A stretch of 64,000 nt of DNA from Leifsonia sp. TF02-11 (lineage in GTDB: Bacteria > Actinomycetota > Actinomycetes > Actinomycetales > Microbacteriaceae), in contig NZ_JAGEKP010000003.1 of assembly GCF_017565305.1 (NCBI RefSeq), positions 310,001-374,000 on the forward strand, given 5' to 3'. The notes under the pieces are model-generated. The model had not been told where the DNA came from, did no database searches, and saw nothing but the letters and a program-made list of their open reading frames with translations. The position numbers and the translations under genes were made by a program. Of the stretch, positions 26,951 through 34,640 are shown in pieces (within the stretch, counting starts at the first letter, position 1; every line of letters starts with the position of its first letter).

Positions 26951-26974
26951 CCCGATGCCGGAGCGCGCCGCGGA

Positions 26975-27625
26975 TCAGGCGGCCGCGGCCTTCGATGCCG
27001 CGAGGTCGTCGAACAGCTCCGTGTTGAAGCGGAACGCCAACGCCACCTCGGCGATCACGCGGTCGCGCTCCTCCTCCGTCCAGTCGACGGCGTCGAGCTG
27101 CGCCCGGTAGACGTCCTTGAAGACCTTGGGCTTGGCGATGTCGTTGAACAGGTAGAAGCCGACGCCGTTGGTCTCGAAGCCGTACTGCCGCTGGAGCAGA
27201 GTGCGGATGATCTGACCGCCGGACAGGTCGCCCAGGTACCGCGTGTAGTGGTGCGCGACGAAGCCTCCCGGCCAGGTGCTGCCGACCTCGCGGATGCGAG
27301 CGGTGTAGCGCAGGGTGCTCGGAAGCGCCGTCACCCGGTCGCGCCAGTCGGCGCCGATGAGGAACTCGAGGTCGGCCTCGATCGCGGGGAGGCGGGTCAG
27401 CTTCGGGCTGATGAAGAGCGTGGCCACGGGGTCGTCGGCCAGCCACCCGGCGGCCTCCTCGAGAGCGTCGTAGATGTACCAGTGCTGGGTGAGGAGGTGG
27501 ATGTAGTCCTCGCGGCTGCCCTTGCCGCTCATCAGGTCTTGCATGAACGTCGCGCCTTCGCTCTGCTCGTGCACGGTGCGGGTGCGCTCGCGGAGCGCCT
27601 GTGAGAAGGGGATCAGTTCGGCCAC
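26975..27625 (-). CDS. hmuO: heme oxygenase (biliverdin-producing)
   Basis: A 216-residue HO-family enzyme: heme-ligand histidine in TVHEQSEGATFMQDLMSG and the distal-helix GDLSGGQIIRTLLQRQYG. It opens the heme ring to release iron, CO and biliverdin. The GTG start has GGAG upstream, and an iron box of DtxR/IdeR type lies just before it. No heme-uptake genes are adjacent. Confidence 0.93.
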   Translation of the reverse strand: MAELIPFSQALRERTRTVHEQSEGATFMQDLMSGKGSREDYIHLLTQHWYIYDALEEAAGWLADDPVATLFISPKLTRLPAIEADLEFLIGADWRDRVTALPSTLRYTARIREVGSTWPGGFVAHHYTRYLGDLSGGQIIRTLLQRQYGFETNGVGFYLFNDIAKPKVFKDVYRAQLDAVDWTEEERDRVIAEVALAFRFNTELFDDLAASKAAAA

Positions 27626-27638
27626 GATGGTCTCCAGG

Positions 27639-27657
27639 TCAGGTAAGGCTTACCTAA
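27639..27657 (-). promoter_or_regulatory. DtxR/IdeR-type iron box before hmuO
   Basis: On the minus strand TTAGGTAAGCCTTACCTGA, a 19-bp near-perfect dyad, matches the family consensus TTAGGTTAGCCTAACCTAA closely. Position 14 bases before the start fits repression under iron-replete conditions. Confidence 0.85.
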
Positions 27658-27695
27658 GTCTGGCGTGCGCCGGGCTGTGACGTCAACCCGGCGCG

Positions 27696-28214
27696 TCAGT
27701 GGTGATGGTGCACGGTGATGGCTGCGACGCCCGCGTCGGTCGCGCCGAGTGCGGGGATGGTCAGGGCGCAGACCGCGCACGCGCTCACGGCGAGCACGCC
27801 GACGAACCGGAGGGCGCCGCCCGTTCGGCGCACCGGCGCGCCGCGCCGCAGCACGACGGCCGTTGTCGCCGCGACCGCGAGATCCAGGATCGAGGCGGCG
27901 CCCATCGGCACGAGCGGGAGCGCCAGCACCCTGCCAGACGACGCCGTCGCGCCCACGACCGCGAGAGCGGCCCACACCCCGAGCGGCACGAGCGCCAGCG
28001 CGGGGACGACCGCGAACAGTGGAGGCCGATCCCTGGCCAACGCGGCGACGGCCCAGCCCAGCTCTGCCGCCCCGATCCCGACCAGGATCAGGAGCAGCGG
28101 AAGAGGTGCGCCGGGGGCCAGGGCCGCGTGCAGCAGCCCGGCCCCCAGCGCGGCCACGGCGAGGAAGGCCCTGGTCGCCGGAGCGACAGGGACGGACCCC
28201 GACATCCTGCTCAT
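27696..28214 (-). CDS. small multi-pass membrane protein with His4 C-terminus
   Basis: A 172-residue protein with about five hydrophobic helices and an Ala/Leu-rich sequence, ending VHHHH. I do not recognise the family. The terminal histidines could bind a metal, but could also be chance. An alternative start lies nine bases downstream with a GAGCAGG before it. It begins 22 bases after the DUF4383 gene and is probably co-transcribed with it. Confidence 0.55.
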   Translation of the reverse strand: MSRMSGSVPVAPATRAFLAVAALGAGLLHAALAPGAPLPLLLILVGIGAAELGWAVAALARDRPPLFAVVPALALVPLGVWAALAVVGATASSGRVLALPLVPMGAASILDLAVAATTAVVLRRGAPVRRTGGALRFVGVLAVSACAVCALTIPALGATDAGVAAITVHHHH

Positions 28215-28236
28215 GGGAAGTGCCGTGGCCTGTCGG

Positions 28237-28650
28237 TCAGACGGTCGCCGACGTGGCGCGCACGGTCCGCTCGGCGCCGAGACCGACACCGAGGAGCACG
28301 ATCGCGCTCACCAGGTGGAGGAAGTGGTCGGGAGTGTTCAAGGCGAGGATGTTCGCCCCCGTTCCGACCAGGAAGAAGCCGACGATACCGAGCAGCAGAT
28401 AGACGGCGCCGACGGTGATGTTGACGGCCTTCGCCGCTGCTGCTCTGGTGAGGCCGGCGATGAGCAACGCGGCCCCGATCAGCAGGTGGGCGACGTTGTG
28501 CAGCGGGTTGACCTCGAAGATGCCGAGGATCAAGCCGCCCTGGGTCGCCACGAAGCCGACGCCGCCGGTGAAGGCGAAGCCGAGCAGGCCGACCAGCAGA
28601 TAGACCGCGCCGAAGACGGTCGCGACCAGGCGATTCGGTGATGTGCGCAT
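28237..28650 (-). CDS. DUF4383 membrane protein
   Basis: A 137-residue protein with four helices and the DUF4383 pattern FGAVYLLVGLLGF near the start and NPLHNVAHLLIGAALL in the middle, followed by VGAVYLLLGIVGFF as an internal repeat. The family is widespread in actinobacteria and unstudied. AAGGAGG precedes the ATG. Confidence 0.85.
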   Translation of the reverse strand: MRTSPNRLVATVFGAVYLLVGLLGFAFTGGVGFVATQGGLILGIFEVNPLHNVAHLLIGAALLIAGLTRAAAAKAVNITVGAVYLLLGIVGFFLVGTGANILALNTPDHFLHLVSAIVLLGVGLGAERTVRATSATV

Positions 28651-28821
28651 GTGTCGTTCCTCCTTGGAAGACGGCGCGCGGCCTGCGCGCCTCGGGGGGA
28701 ATTCGGTGCGGTCGGCGGATCGGATTGGACACGGGCGGGCCTCGTCGACCTGGCCCCCGCGCGGGCTACAATCGCTGCACGAGGCCCGCGGGGGGCCCGG
28801 TCACGAACATCGGGGGATGCG

Positions 28822-30093
28822 ATGCAGCGACGTTCCCGCCTCCTCCGGGTGGTTCTCGGAGCGTCGGCCGCGGTGCTGGCTGTGGCGCTCGCCGGATGCG
28901 CCTCCTCCACGGCCGATGCCGGCTTCCCCCCTCAGCAGTCGGGCGGGTTCCCCTCCGACGTGACCGCACGTCTCAGGGCGGCGGTGACGGACGCCATCGG
29001 CCAGTCCGGGGGATCGGCGAGCATGGTCGGGGTCTGGGCGCCGTGGGCCGGCAGCTGGTCGGCGGCGATCGGCACGACCACCCGCGGCGGTTCGACACCG
29101 GTCACATCGTCGATGACGTTCCGGATCGGCCAGCTCACCACGCCGATGACCTGCACCGTGCTCCTCCAACTCGTCGACGAAGGAACCGTGCAGCTCGACG
29201 ACCCCGTGTCGAAGTGGCTGCCCGGGCTGGTCGGAGTCGGCGGCGTGACGCTGCGCGAGCTCTGTCAGAACACGTCGGGAATCGGCGACTACGCCACGCA
29301 GCTGCACGGCGAGTTCCTCGCGAACCCGACCCGGTACTGGCCGCCGCTCGAGCTGGCGAGCGACGGGATCGCCACCGCCCGCACCGGAACCCCGGGAGCG
29401 CACTACGCCCCGTCGCAGACCAACGCCGTCCTGGTGGGGATGGCGCTGCAGAACGCCACGGAGAGCAACTGGCAGCAGCTCTACTCCAGCCGCGTGTTCT
29501 CGCGGCTGGGCATGTCGTCGACAGCCCTCCCGGACAACGGCGTCCTCGACGTGCCGGGAGAGCATCCGGCCGGGTACGCCGCAGCGCTCGACGCCGCTGG
29601 TGCGCCGCAGTGCGATCAGGTGCGCGACGTCACTGCACTGTCGCCGTCCATGGGCTGGACTGCGGCGGGCGTCGTGTCGAACGTGCCCGACCTCAAAGCC
29701 TTCGCGCAGGCGCTGGCGGGCGGCTCGCTGATCAGCAGCCGGTCGGCGGACGCCCAGCACACGACGGTCGGGGCCGGCTCCTCCTGGCTCGGGTACGGCC
29801 TGGGTGTACAGGTCGTCGGGCCGTTGCGCGGCGGGGCTGCTGCCGTCCCCGGCTACCTGACGGCGATGTACGCCGACCCGTCGTCCGGACTCACCATCGT
29901 CGCGGCGGTCAACAACTCGACGCCGGGAGCGGGCTTCGCACAGGCCCTGGCGCAGCGGCTCGCCTCGATCGTGTCGAAGGTTCCCGCCGTCACGAAGGGT
30001 GCGAAAGCGGTGGCCGCACTCCCCTGGTCGGAGGATCAGGCCGTGGCGGCGATGAAGGCGGCCGCACCCTGCCCCACTCCCCCGGCCAAGTAG
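28822..30093 (+). CDS. serine-hydrolase (beta-lactamase)-fold lipoprotein lacking the catalytic SxxK
   Basis: A 423-residue protein with a lipoprotein signal (LAGC, cysteine 26). The order of conserved segments follows class C beta-lactamase/D-Ala-D-Ala peptidase relatives: FRIGQLTTPMTCTVLLQLVDEGTVQLDDPVSKWLPG, LRELCQNTSGI, PGAHYAPSQTNAVLVG. At the place of the SxxK nucleophile motif the protein has Q104-L-T-T107, so both serine and lysine are lost, and no HxG motif is seen near the C-terminus. It is therefore probably a binding protein rather than an enzyme. Located just outside the flagellar locus. Confidence 0.75.
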   Translation: MQRRSRLLRVVLGASAAVLAVALAGCASSTADAGFPPQQSGGFPSDVTARLRAAVTDAIGQSGGSASMVGVWAPWAGSWSAAIGTTTRGGSTPVTSSMTFRIGQLTTPMTCTVLLQLVDEGTVQLDDPVSKWLPGLVGVGGVTLRELCQNTSGIGDYATQLHGEFLANPTRYWPPLELASDGIATARTGTPGAHYAPSQTNAVLVGMALQNATESNWQQLYSSRVFSRLGMSSTALPDNGVLDVPGEHPAGYAAALDAAGAPQCDQVRDVTALSPSMGWTAAGVVSNVPDLKAFAQALAGGSLISSRSADAQHTTVGAGSSWLGYGLGVQVVGPLRGGAAAVPGYLTAMYADPSSGLTIVAAVNNSTPGAGFAQALAQRLASIVSKVPAVTKGAKAVAALPWSEDQAVAAMKAAAPCPTPPAK

Positions 30094-30162
30094 CAGCCGA
30101 GGCGGCGCGAACTACGCGGACGAGCGCCGAGTGGGCGGAGAATCCGTCGTCTCGCTCGGAGC

Positions 30163-30546
30163 TCAGGCGCCGGCGAGGGCCGCGAGCTCTGCGCGCACGG
30201 GCAGGGCGTCGTCGTCGAGCACGAGCTGGACAGCCGCGCCGTCCGCCCGGTTGACCACGATCGGGGCGAGCAGGTTCACGGTGCTGCCCTCGCGCGACGG
30301 CGTCACCACGACCAGCAGCATGGCCTCCTCCGGCGCGCCGATCCCGAGTTCCGCAGCGCGGTCGTCCGGGAGCTCTGGCGAGTAACCGGGAAGGTGCACC
30401 TCCGCGTCGATCGTGAAGAGGCGCACCTCAGGGCGCTCGACGGACGACAGCGAGTAGAGGCCGTCCGCGCCGGCGACGGCGGTGAGCTCGAAAGCGGCGA
30501 GCGGCTCCAGGCCGGGCGGAGGGACGACGAACCGGACGGCGCTCAT
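30163..30546 (-). CDS. fliW: flagellar assembly factor FliW
   Basis: A 127-residue FliW: the family patterns PPGLEPLAAFELT and YSLSSVERPEVRLF, EEAMLLVVVTP and NLLAPIVVNR are present. FliW binds flagellin in the cytosol and, when free, also binds CsrA and removes its block on flagellin translation. csrA lies at the other end of the locus. The ATG overlaps the flgL stop (ATGA). Confidence 0.92.
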   Translation of the reverse strand: MSAVRFVVPPPGLEPLAAFELTAVAGADGLYSLSSVERPEVRLFTIDAEVHLPGYSPELPDDRAAELGIGAPEEAMLLVVVTPSREGSTVNLLAPIVVNRADGAAVQLVLDDDALPVRAELAALAGA

Positions 30547-31427
30547 CGCAGGAAGTCCATCAGCGTCGGCTGGAGCACGCGTGCGGTCACGGCGATGGCC
30601 GTCTGATAGTTGACGTCCTGCGTCTTGAGATCGAGGAGGACCTTGCTCAGATCGACGTCCTCGAGGCTCGCACGCTGCGACTCCAGCGAGATCGCGCCGG
30701 ACGCGAGGGCGTCCTTCGCCTTGTCCAGGCGGGTCTGGCGTCCGCCGATCTCCGCGTGCTCTCCCACGATCGCCTTCATCCTGTCGTCGATCTCCGCAAG
30801 CCTCGGCCCCACGTTCACCCCCGAGCGCAGGTCGCTGACGGTGTTGTCGATCAGGGCGAACACCGACGAAGCGCCGGTGCCGAATGCGGCGGCGCCGTCG
30901 GCGTCGACCCGCACGGTGGCGTCGGGTCCGATCCTGCGCTCCACTGTACTGGCCGCCGACCCGGTGAACGAGTAGTCGGGCTGGAAGGCGACGCCGGCGT
31001 CCGAGTTGCCCGCGAAGACCGTTCGACCCTGGTACGGGGTGTTCGCCAGCGAGAGGAGGCTCTTCTTGATGCCTTCGAGCTCGGTGGCGATCGACTCCTT
31101 GGCCTCGGGCGACAGGGCGCCGTCGTTCGCGCCCTGAACCGTGAGATCGCGGAAGCGGCGCATGAGCGCCTCCGCGCCGGTGAGCGCCGAGTCCGCGGTG
31201 TTCAGCCAGCCGTCGCCGTTGTCGGCATTGCGCTGGTACTGCGTCGTGGCGGCCTGGCCGGAGCGCACGGTGAGGGCGCTCGCGGTCGCCGTAGGGTCGT
31301 CGGAGGGCCGGGTCAGCTGCTTCTGACTCGTCGCCTGGTCGTACAGCTTGGCCTGACGCTGCAGGCTGAGCTGCAGGTTGTGCTGGGCGTTCGCCGTCTG
31401 CGTTGCGTTCGTGACACGGGTGAACAC
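30543..31427 (-). CDS. flgL: flagellar hook-filament junction protein FlgL (HAP3)
   Basis: A 294-residue protein starting at GTG after GGGAGG. The N-terminal helices (FTRVTNATQTANAQHNLQLSLQRQAKLYDQATS) and the C-terminal LSKVLLDLKTQDVNYQTAIAVTARVLQPTLMDFLR are flagellin-like coiled-coil ends. It joins the hook to the filament. Starts two bases after the flgK stop, in the flgN-flgK-flgL-fliW operon. Confidence 0.93.
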   Translation of the reverse strand: MFTRVTNATQTANAQHNLQLSLQRQAKLYDQATSQKQLTRPSDDPTATASALTVRSGQAATTQYQRNADNGDGWLNTADSALTGAEALMRRFRDLTVQGANDGALSPEAKESIATELEGIKKSLLSLANTPYQGRTVFAGNSDAGVAFQPDYSFTGSAASTVERRIGPDATVRVDADGAAAFGTGASSVFALIDNTVSDLRSGVNVGPRLAEIDDRMKAIVGEHAEIGGRQTRLDKAKDALASGAISLESQRASLEDVDLSKVLLDLKTQDVNYQTAIAVTARVLQPTLMDFLR

Positions 31428-31429
31428 GA

Positions 31430-32854
31430 TTACCTCCCGACCAGTCCGGTGTGGTTGATGAGCACGTCGAGCGTCTCGTCCACGGCCGTCATCACCCGGG
31501 CGGCGCCCTGGTACGCGTGCTGGAACGTGAGCATGCTCATGTTCTCCTCGTCGAGGTCGACGGAGGAGTTGGCGAGCTGCGCGCTGGTCGCGGAGCTCGT
31601 CGCGAGATCGGCGAGATCCGACTGCTGCTGCTCGGTCTTGCTGGCGATCCCGATGCGGACCACGAACGCCGACCACTGCTTGTCGACCGCGTTGGCGCCC
31701 GTGCCGAGTTTGGAGATCGCGTCGGCGATGCTGCCGTCCGCGCCCCCGGCCCCCGGCGTCCCCGTGGCGATCTGCGAGACGGAGGTGGGGACGACCGAGA
31801 GGCCGAGTGCCGCCGGCTTGGACGCGTCGATGGCGAAGAAGTCGAGACCGGTCGCACCGGTCGGGGTCGATCCGGTGCTGTGCACGGCGTTGACCCGCTG
31901 GGCCAAGGTCGCCGCGAAGGCGTTGTAGCCGGCTGCGGCTTCGGCGAGCACGCCGCCGGTACCGGTCGCATCGGCGGGAGCGAGAGTGGAGATCGCACCG
32001 GCGATCTGGCCGCCCCCGAGCGCGATCGCGGAGCCGGGGCGGTGCGCCCACTCCAGCTGCACCGGGCTGCCGCCGGCGTCGGCCATGCGCTGGGCGCCGG
32101 CGAGCTGCACCGCGTTCGCCGTCGTGCCGCTCACCAGAGCGTTGCCGCCGACGAGGACGTCCACGGTGCCGTCGGTGTTCGGCCGCACCACTCCCCCCGC
32201 GAGGTTCGCGAGCTGGGTCGTCAGCACGTCGCGCCGATCCATGAGCTCGTTCGCCGAGGCGCCGGAGGCCACCGCCTGCCGGATGCGGCCGTTGAGGTCG
32301 GCGACCTCGGAGGCCGCCCGATTGACGTCGTCGACCATCCCCGCGGCGTTCTGGCGCAGAGCGGTCCACTGGTCGTCGACGGCCCGGTAGCCCGTGGCGA
32401 TCTGGGTGACGAGGCTGCCGGCCCGGCCGAGCAGCACGCCGGCGGGGGCCTGGTCGCCCGCCTGGTTGGAGACATCGCTCCAGGCCGACCAGAACTTCTG
32501 CAGCTGATCGGAGATCCCATTGGTGCCCGGCTCGTTCAGCGAATCCTCCAGAGAGGTCAACGCCTTCGCGCGCACTGAGGAGTAGCCCGAGAGCGCCGTC
32601 GTGCTGCGCACCCGGGCGTCGAGAGCGGCGTCGTCGAGCCGCTGCACGCCGTCGACATTGACGCCCTGACCGGGCCGGACGCCCCCGGTGAAGAGACCGG
32701 CGGAGGTGAGGGCGGGCACCCCGGAGGTGGACACCCGCTGCCGGGTGTAGCCGGCGGTGTTGGCGTTCACCAGGTTCTGGCCGACGACGTCCAGGCCGGC
32801 CTTGGCCGCGACCAGGCCGGTGTAGGCCGTGTTGAGTCCGCTGAAGGTGCTCAT
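31430..32854 (-). CDS. flgK: flagellar hook-filament junction protein FlgK (HAP1)
   Basis: A 474-residue protein with the rod/hook N-terminal motif (FSGLNTAYTGLVAAKAGLDVVGQNLVNANTAGY) and the C-terminal helix with LDEENMSMLTFQHAYQGAARVMTAVDETLDVLI. The central variable domain is shorter than in enterobacteria. Exported by the flagellar type III system, probably with FlgN as chaperone, whose gene lies four bases upstream. Confidence 0.95.
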   Translation of the reverse strand: MSTFSGLNTAYTGLVAAKAGLDVVGQNLVNANTAGYTRQRVSTSGVPALTSAGLFTGGVRPGQGVNVDGVQRLDDAALDARVRSTTALSGYSSVRAKALTSLEDSLNEPGTNGISDQLQKFWSAWSDVSNQAGDQAPAGVLLGRAGSLVTQIATGYRAVDDQWTALRQNAAGMVDDVNRAASEVADLNGRIRQAVASGASANELMDRRDVLTTQLANLAGGVVRPNTDGTVDVLVGGNALVSGTTANAVQLAGAQRMADAGGSPVQLEWAHRPGSAIALGGGQIAGAISTLAPADATGTGGVLAEAAAGYNAFAATLAQRVNAVHSTGSTPTGATGLDFFAIDASKPAALGLSVVPTSVSQIATGTPGAGGADGSIADAISKLGTGANAVDKQWSAFVVRIGIASKTEQQQSDLADLATSSATSAQLANSSVDLDEENMSMLTFQHAYQGAARVMTAVDETLDVLINHTGLVGR

Positions 32855-32858
32855 CGCC

Positions 32859-33353
32859 TCACGCCTCCGTGTCGAAGAGACGTCCGCCGGCGTCGCCCGT
32901 GCGGCTCTCCCCCGCGGCGCCGTAGACGCCGGCGTCGGGGCCGGAGCCCGACAGGCCGTTCAGCGTCTCCTGGGTCGATCGAGCGGCCTCCCGCAGCAGG
33001 CGCTCGTTGGTGTCGCGCACGTCGGCGATCTGGCCGGTGAGCTCGGTCATCGCGGTCAGGTGCGACGCGAAGATGTCGGACCAGATGCCGTCAGGAGCGC
33101 CGGCGGCGAGCTCGCGGAGGGTCGCCTCCGGGCTGAGACCCCACTGCTCGGCGACGACGGACACCTCGATCGTCCGGGCGAGCGCTGCATCGCGCATGCG
33201 CTCCATGACCTGCTCGACTTCGCGGGTGGCGTGCGAGATCCAGCGCGACTTGCCGGCGATGAGCAGCAGCTGCTCCTCCTCCAGCTTGAACAGCAGCAGC
33301 TCCAGCAGCTCGCGCTCCTTCCAGAGCTGAGCGGAGAGTTCGCTCGCGGCCAT
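32859..33353 (-). CDS. flgN: FlgN-family flagellar chaperone
   Basis: A 164-residue mostly helical protein with the FlgN-like start LWKERELLELLLFKLEEEQLLLIAG and a second long helix in the C-terminal half. It would hold FlgK and FlgL for export. The ATG at 33353 has CAGGAGCGAC before it. An in-frame GTG at 33389 would add 12 polar residues. Family assignment rests on position plus the coiled-coil start. Confidence 0.8.
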   Translation of the reverse strand: MAASELSAQLWKERELLELLLFKLEEEQLLLIAGKSRWISHATREVEQVMERMRDAALARTIEVSVVAEQWGLSPEATLRELAAGAPDGIWSDIFASHLTAMTELTGQIADVRDTNERLLREAARSTQETLNGLSGSGPDAGVYGAAGESRTGDAGGRLFDTEA

Positions 33354-33434
33354 GTCGCTCCTGACGTCCTCGTGAGTCGTTGTGCGCACTGAATCCCTCG
33401 GTCCGTGGCGGAACGGGTGTCCGCCTCATGGGGG

Positions 33435-33463
33435 ACCATCGGCACCGGTCGCCCCGATGTTAG
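33435..33463 (-). promoter_or_regulatory. sigma28-type promoter of flgN-flgK-flgL-fliW
   Basis: On the minus strand CTAACA (33463-33458), 14 bases, GCCGATGGT (33443-33435). One base differs from the shared element in each half, and the spacing is identical to five other copies in the locus. Confidence 0.65.
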
Positions 33464-33521
33464 GCGGCCGGCCCTATGAAATCGCTCAGGCCGTACCGGC
33501 TCGGGGCGTCCACTCAGTATT

Positions 33522-33558
33522 CCCCGTACTGGGGGTAGTTCCTGCCCCGTAGTGGGGG
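33522..33558. promoter_or_regulatory. two 14-bp dyad repeats upstream of fliA
   Basis: CCCCGTACTGGGGG (33522-33535) and CCCCGTAGTGGGGG (33545-33558) are direct repeats 23 bases apart, each with CCCC/GGGG symmetry. They lie 35-71 bases before a TAGCGT -10-like box (33593-33598), the usual place for an activator. They are candidates for the binding sites of a flagellar master regulator controlling fliA, and possibly the divergent flgN promoter. Confidence 0.6.
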
Positions 33559-33592
33559 CATCGACGTCGCGACCTGAAAGGACTCGCATTGT

Positions 33593-33735
33593 TAGCGTGA
33601 ACACGAGAAACCCCTAGCACCAGCGTTCGGCACCCGAGTAAGTCCGAACATCCGAGCACCGCCCGAGTACCCGCACCATCCCACCCCGACCGGGATGTTC
33701 CGTGGTACCCGTCCGATGAAGAGGGGTCGCCCAGC
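33593..33735 (+). promoter_or_regulatory. putative fliA promoter and long leader
   Basis: TAGCGT at 33593-33598 would start a transcript near 33605 with a 130-nt leader. The leader holds an 8-bp inverted repeat, GAACATCC (33646-33653) with GGATGTTC (33693-33700), and C-rich sequence between. Structure could affect fliA translation. Confidence 0.4.
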
Positions 33736-34545
33736 GTGAACCGCACAGAACGTAACACGCTCGTCGTCGAGAACCTGCCGCTGGTGGGGTACCTGGTCTC
33801 CGACCTGTGCTCCAGGGCCACGCACCTGTCGCGCGACGATCTGGCCTCCGCCGGCGCTGTCGCGCTGGTGACGGCGGCCGAGGCGTACGACGCGACCACC
33901 GGAGTGCCCTTCGGCGCCTACGCGCGGACCCGCATCGTCGGCGCACTGGCCGACGAGCTGCGTGCCAGCGACTGGGCGACGCGATCGGCCCGCAAGCGCA
34001 TCAAGGAGACGCTGGCGGTGCAGGAGAGCCTCACGGCTGCGCTCGGTCGCACGCCGGGGGTGGAGGAGATCGCCGCGGCGCTCGGAGTCGACCGTGAGAC
34101 GGCCGCGGCAGGGCTCGCCGACGCCGCGCGCTCGGTCACCGCGCTCGACGAGACGGTCGAGTCGGTACTCGTGTCGGAGGCAGCCGGCCCGGAGGAGACG
34201 CTGCTCGTCGGAGAGCGGACCGCGTACGTGCGCGCAGCGGTCGCCGCGCTGCCCGACCGGATGCGGTCCATCGTGGAGGCGATCTACTTCGACGACCGCA
34301 CGGTCACCGAGATCGCCGAGGAGCTCGGCATCACCCACTCGGCGGTGTCGCAGCAGCGTTCGGAGGCCATCCGGCTCATGCGCGAGGGCATGGCCACGCA
34401 CTACGCCGACGAGGGCGACCCGGAGGTCATCGAGGCGAAGACCTCCCAGGCGCGCCGAAGCGCCTACCTCGCCAGGCTCGCCCAGCACGCCGTGGCCCAC
34501 CTGCACCCGCACGCCCCTTCGCCCAGCACGGCGCGCGCATCCTGA
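33736..34545 (+). CDS. fliA: flagellar RNA polymerase sigma factor FliA (sigma28)
   Basis: A 269-residue group 3 sigma factor. Region 2 (residues about 10-75: ENLPLVGYLVSDLCSRATHLSRDDLASAGAVAL, YARTRIVGALADELRASDW), region 3 (TAALGRTPGVEEIAAALGV) and region 4 (ALPDRMRSIVEAIYFDDRTVTEIAEELGITHSAVSQQRSEAIRLMR) are all present. Promoters of the matching type lie before six flagellar units in the window. No anti-sigma FlgM gene was found nearby. The GTG follows AAGAGGGG. Confidence 0.92.
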   Translation: MNRTERNTLVVENLPLVGYLVSDLCSRATHLSRDDLASAGAVALVTAAEAYDATTGVPFGAYARTRIVGALADELRASDWATRSARKRIKETLAVQESLTAALGRTPGVEEIAAALGVDRETAAAGLADAARSVTALDETVESVLVSEAAGPEETLLVGERTAYVRAAVAALPDRMRSIVEAIYFDDRTVTEIAEELGITHSAVSQQRSEAIRLMREGMATHYADEGDPEVIEAKTSQARRSAYLARLAQHAVAHLHPHAPSPSTARAS

Positions 34546-34554
34546 AGATCGTCC

Positions 34555-34583
34555 CTAACGGCCGCTGACGTCCGGCCGATAGG
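34555..34583 (+). promoter_or_regulatory. sigma28-type promoter of the flagellin gene
   Basis: CTAACG, 14 bases, GCCGATAGG. Transcription would begin near 34590, giving a leader of about 50 nt. Confidence 0.8.
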
Positions 34584-34593
34584 TGTCAGTGCG

Positions 34594-34640
34594 GGACATG
34601 GACGGACCGCGAACCGAAGCCCAGTCATGGAGGAAACATC
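34594..34640 (+). promoter_or_regulatory. candidate CsrA-binding region in the flagellin leader
   Basis: Five GGA triplets (starting 34594, 34600, 34604, 34629 and 34632) lie in the roughly 50-nt leader. The last two form the ribosome binding site ATGGAGGAAAC. CsrA recognises GGA, usually in loops, and a csrA gene and its antagonist gene fliW frame the locus. Confidence 0.5.

Noticed and set aside
33614-33642. A seventh sigma28 promoter before fliA (CTAGCA then CCGAGTAAG)
   Set aside because: Spacing is near 14, but both halves deviate at key bases, in contrast with the six good copies.
33664-33685. Similarity of CCCGCACCATCCC upstream of fliA with the repeats at 18348-18380 as a shared regulatory site
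   Set aside because: Both are simple C-rich sequences without symmetry; the likeness is probably compositional.
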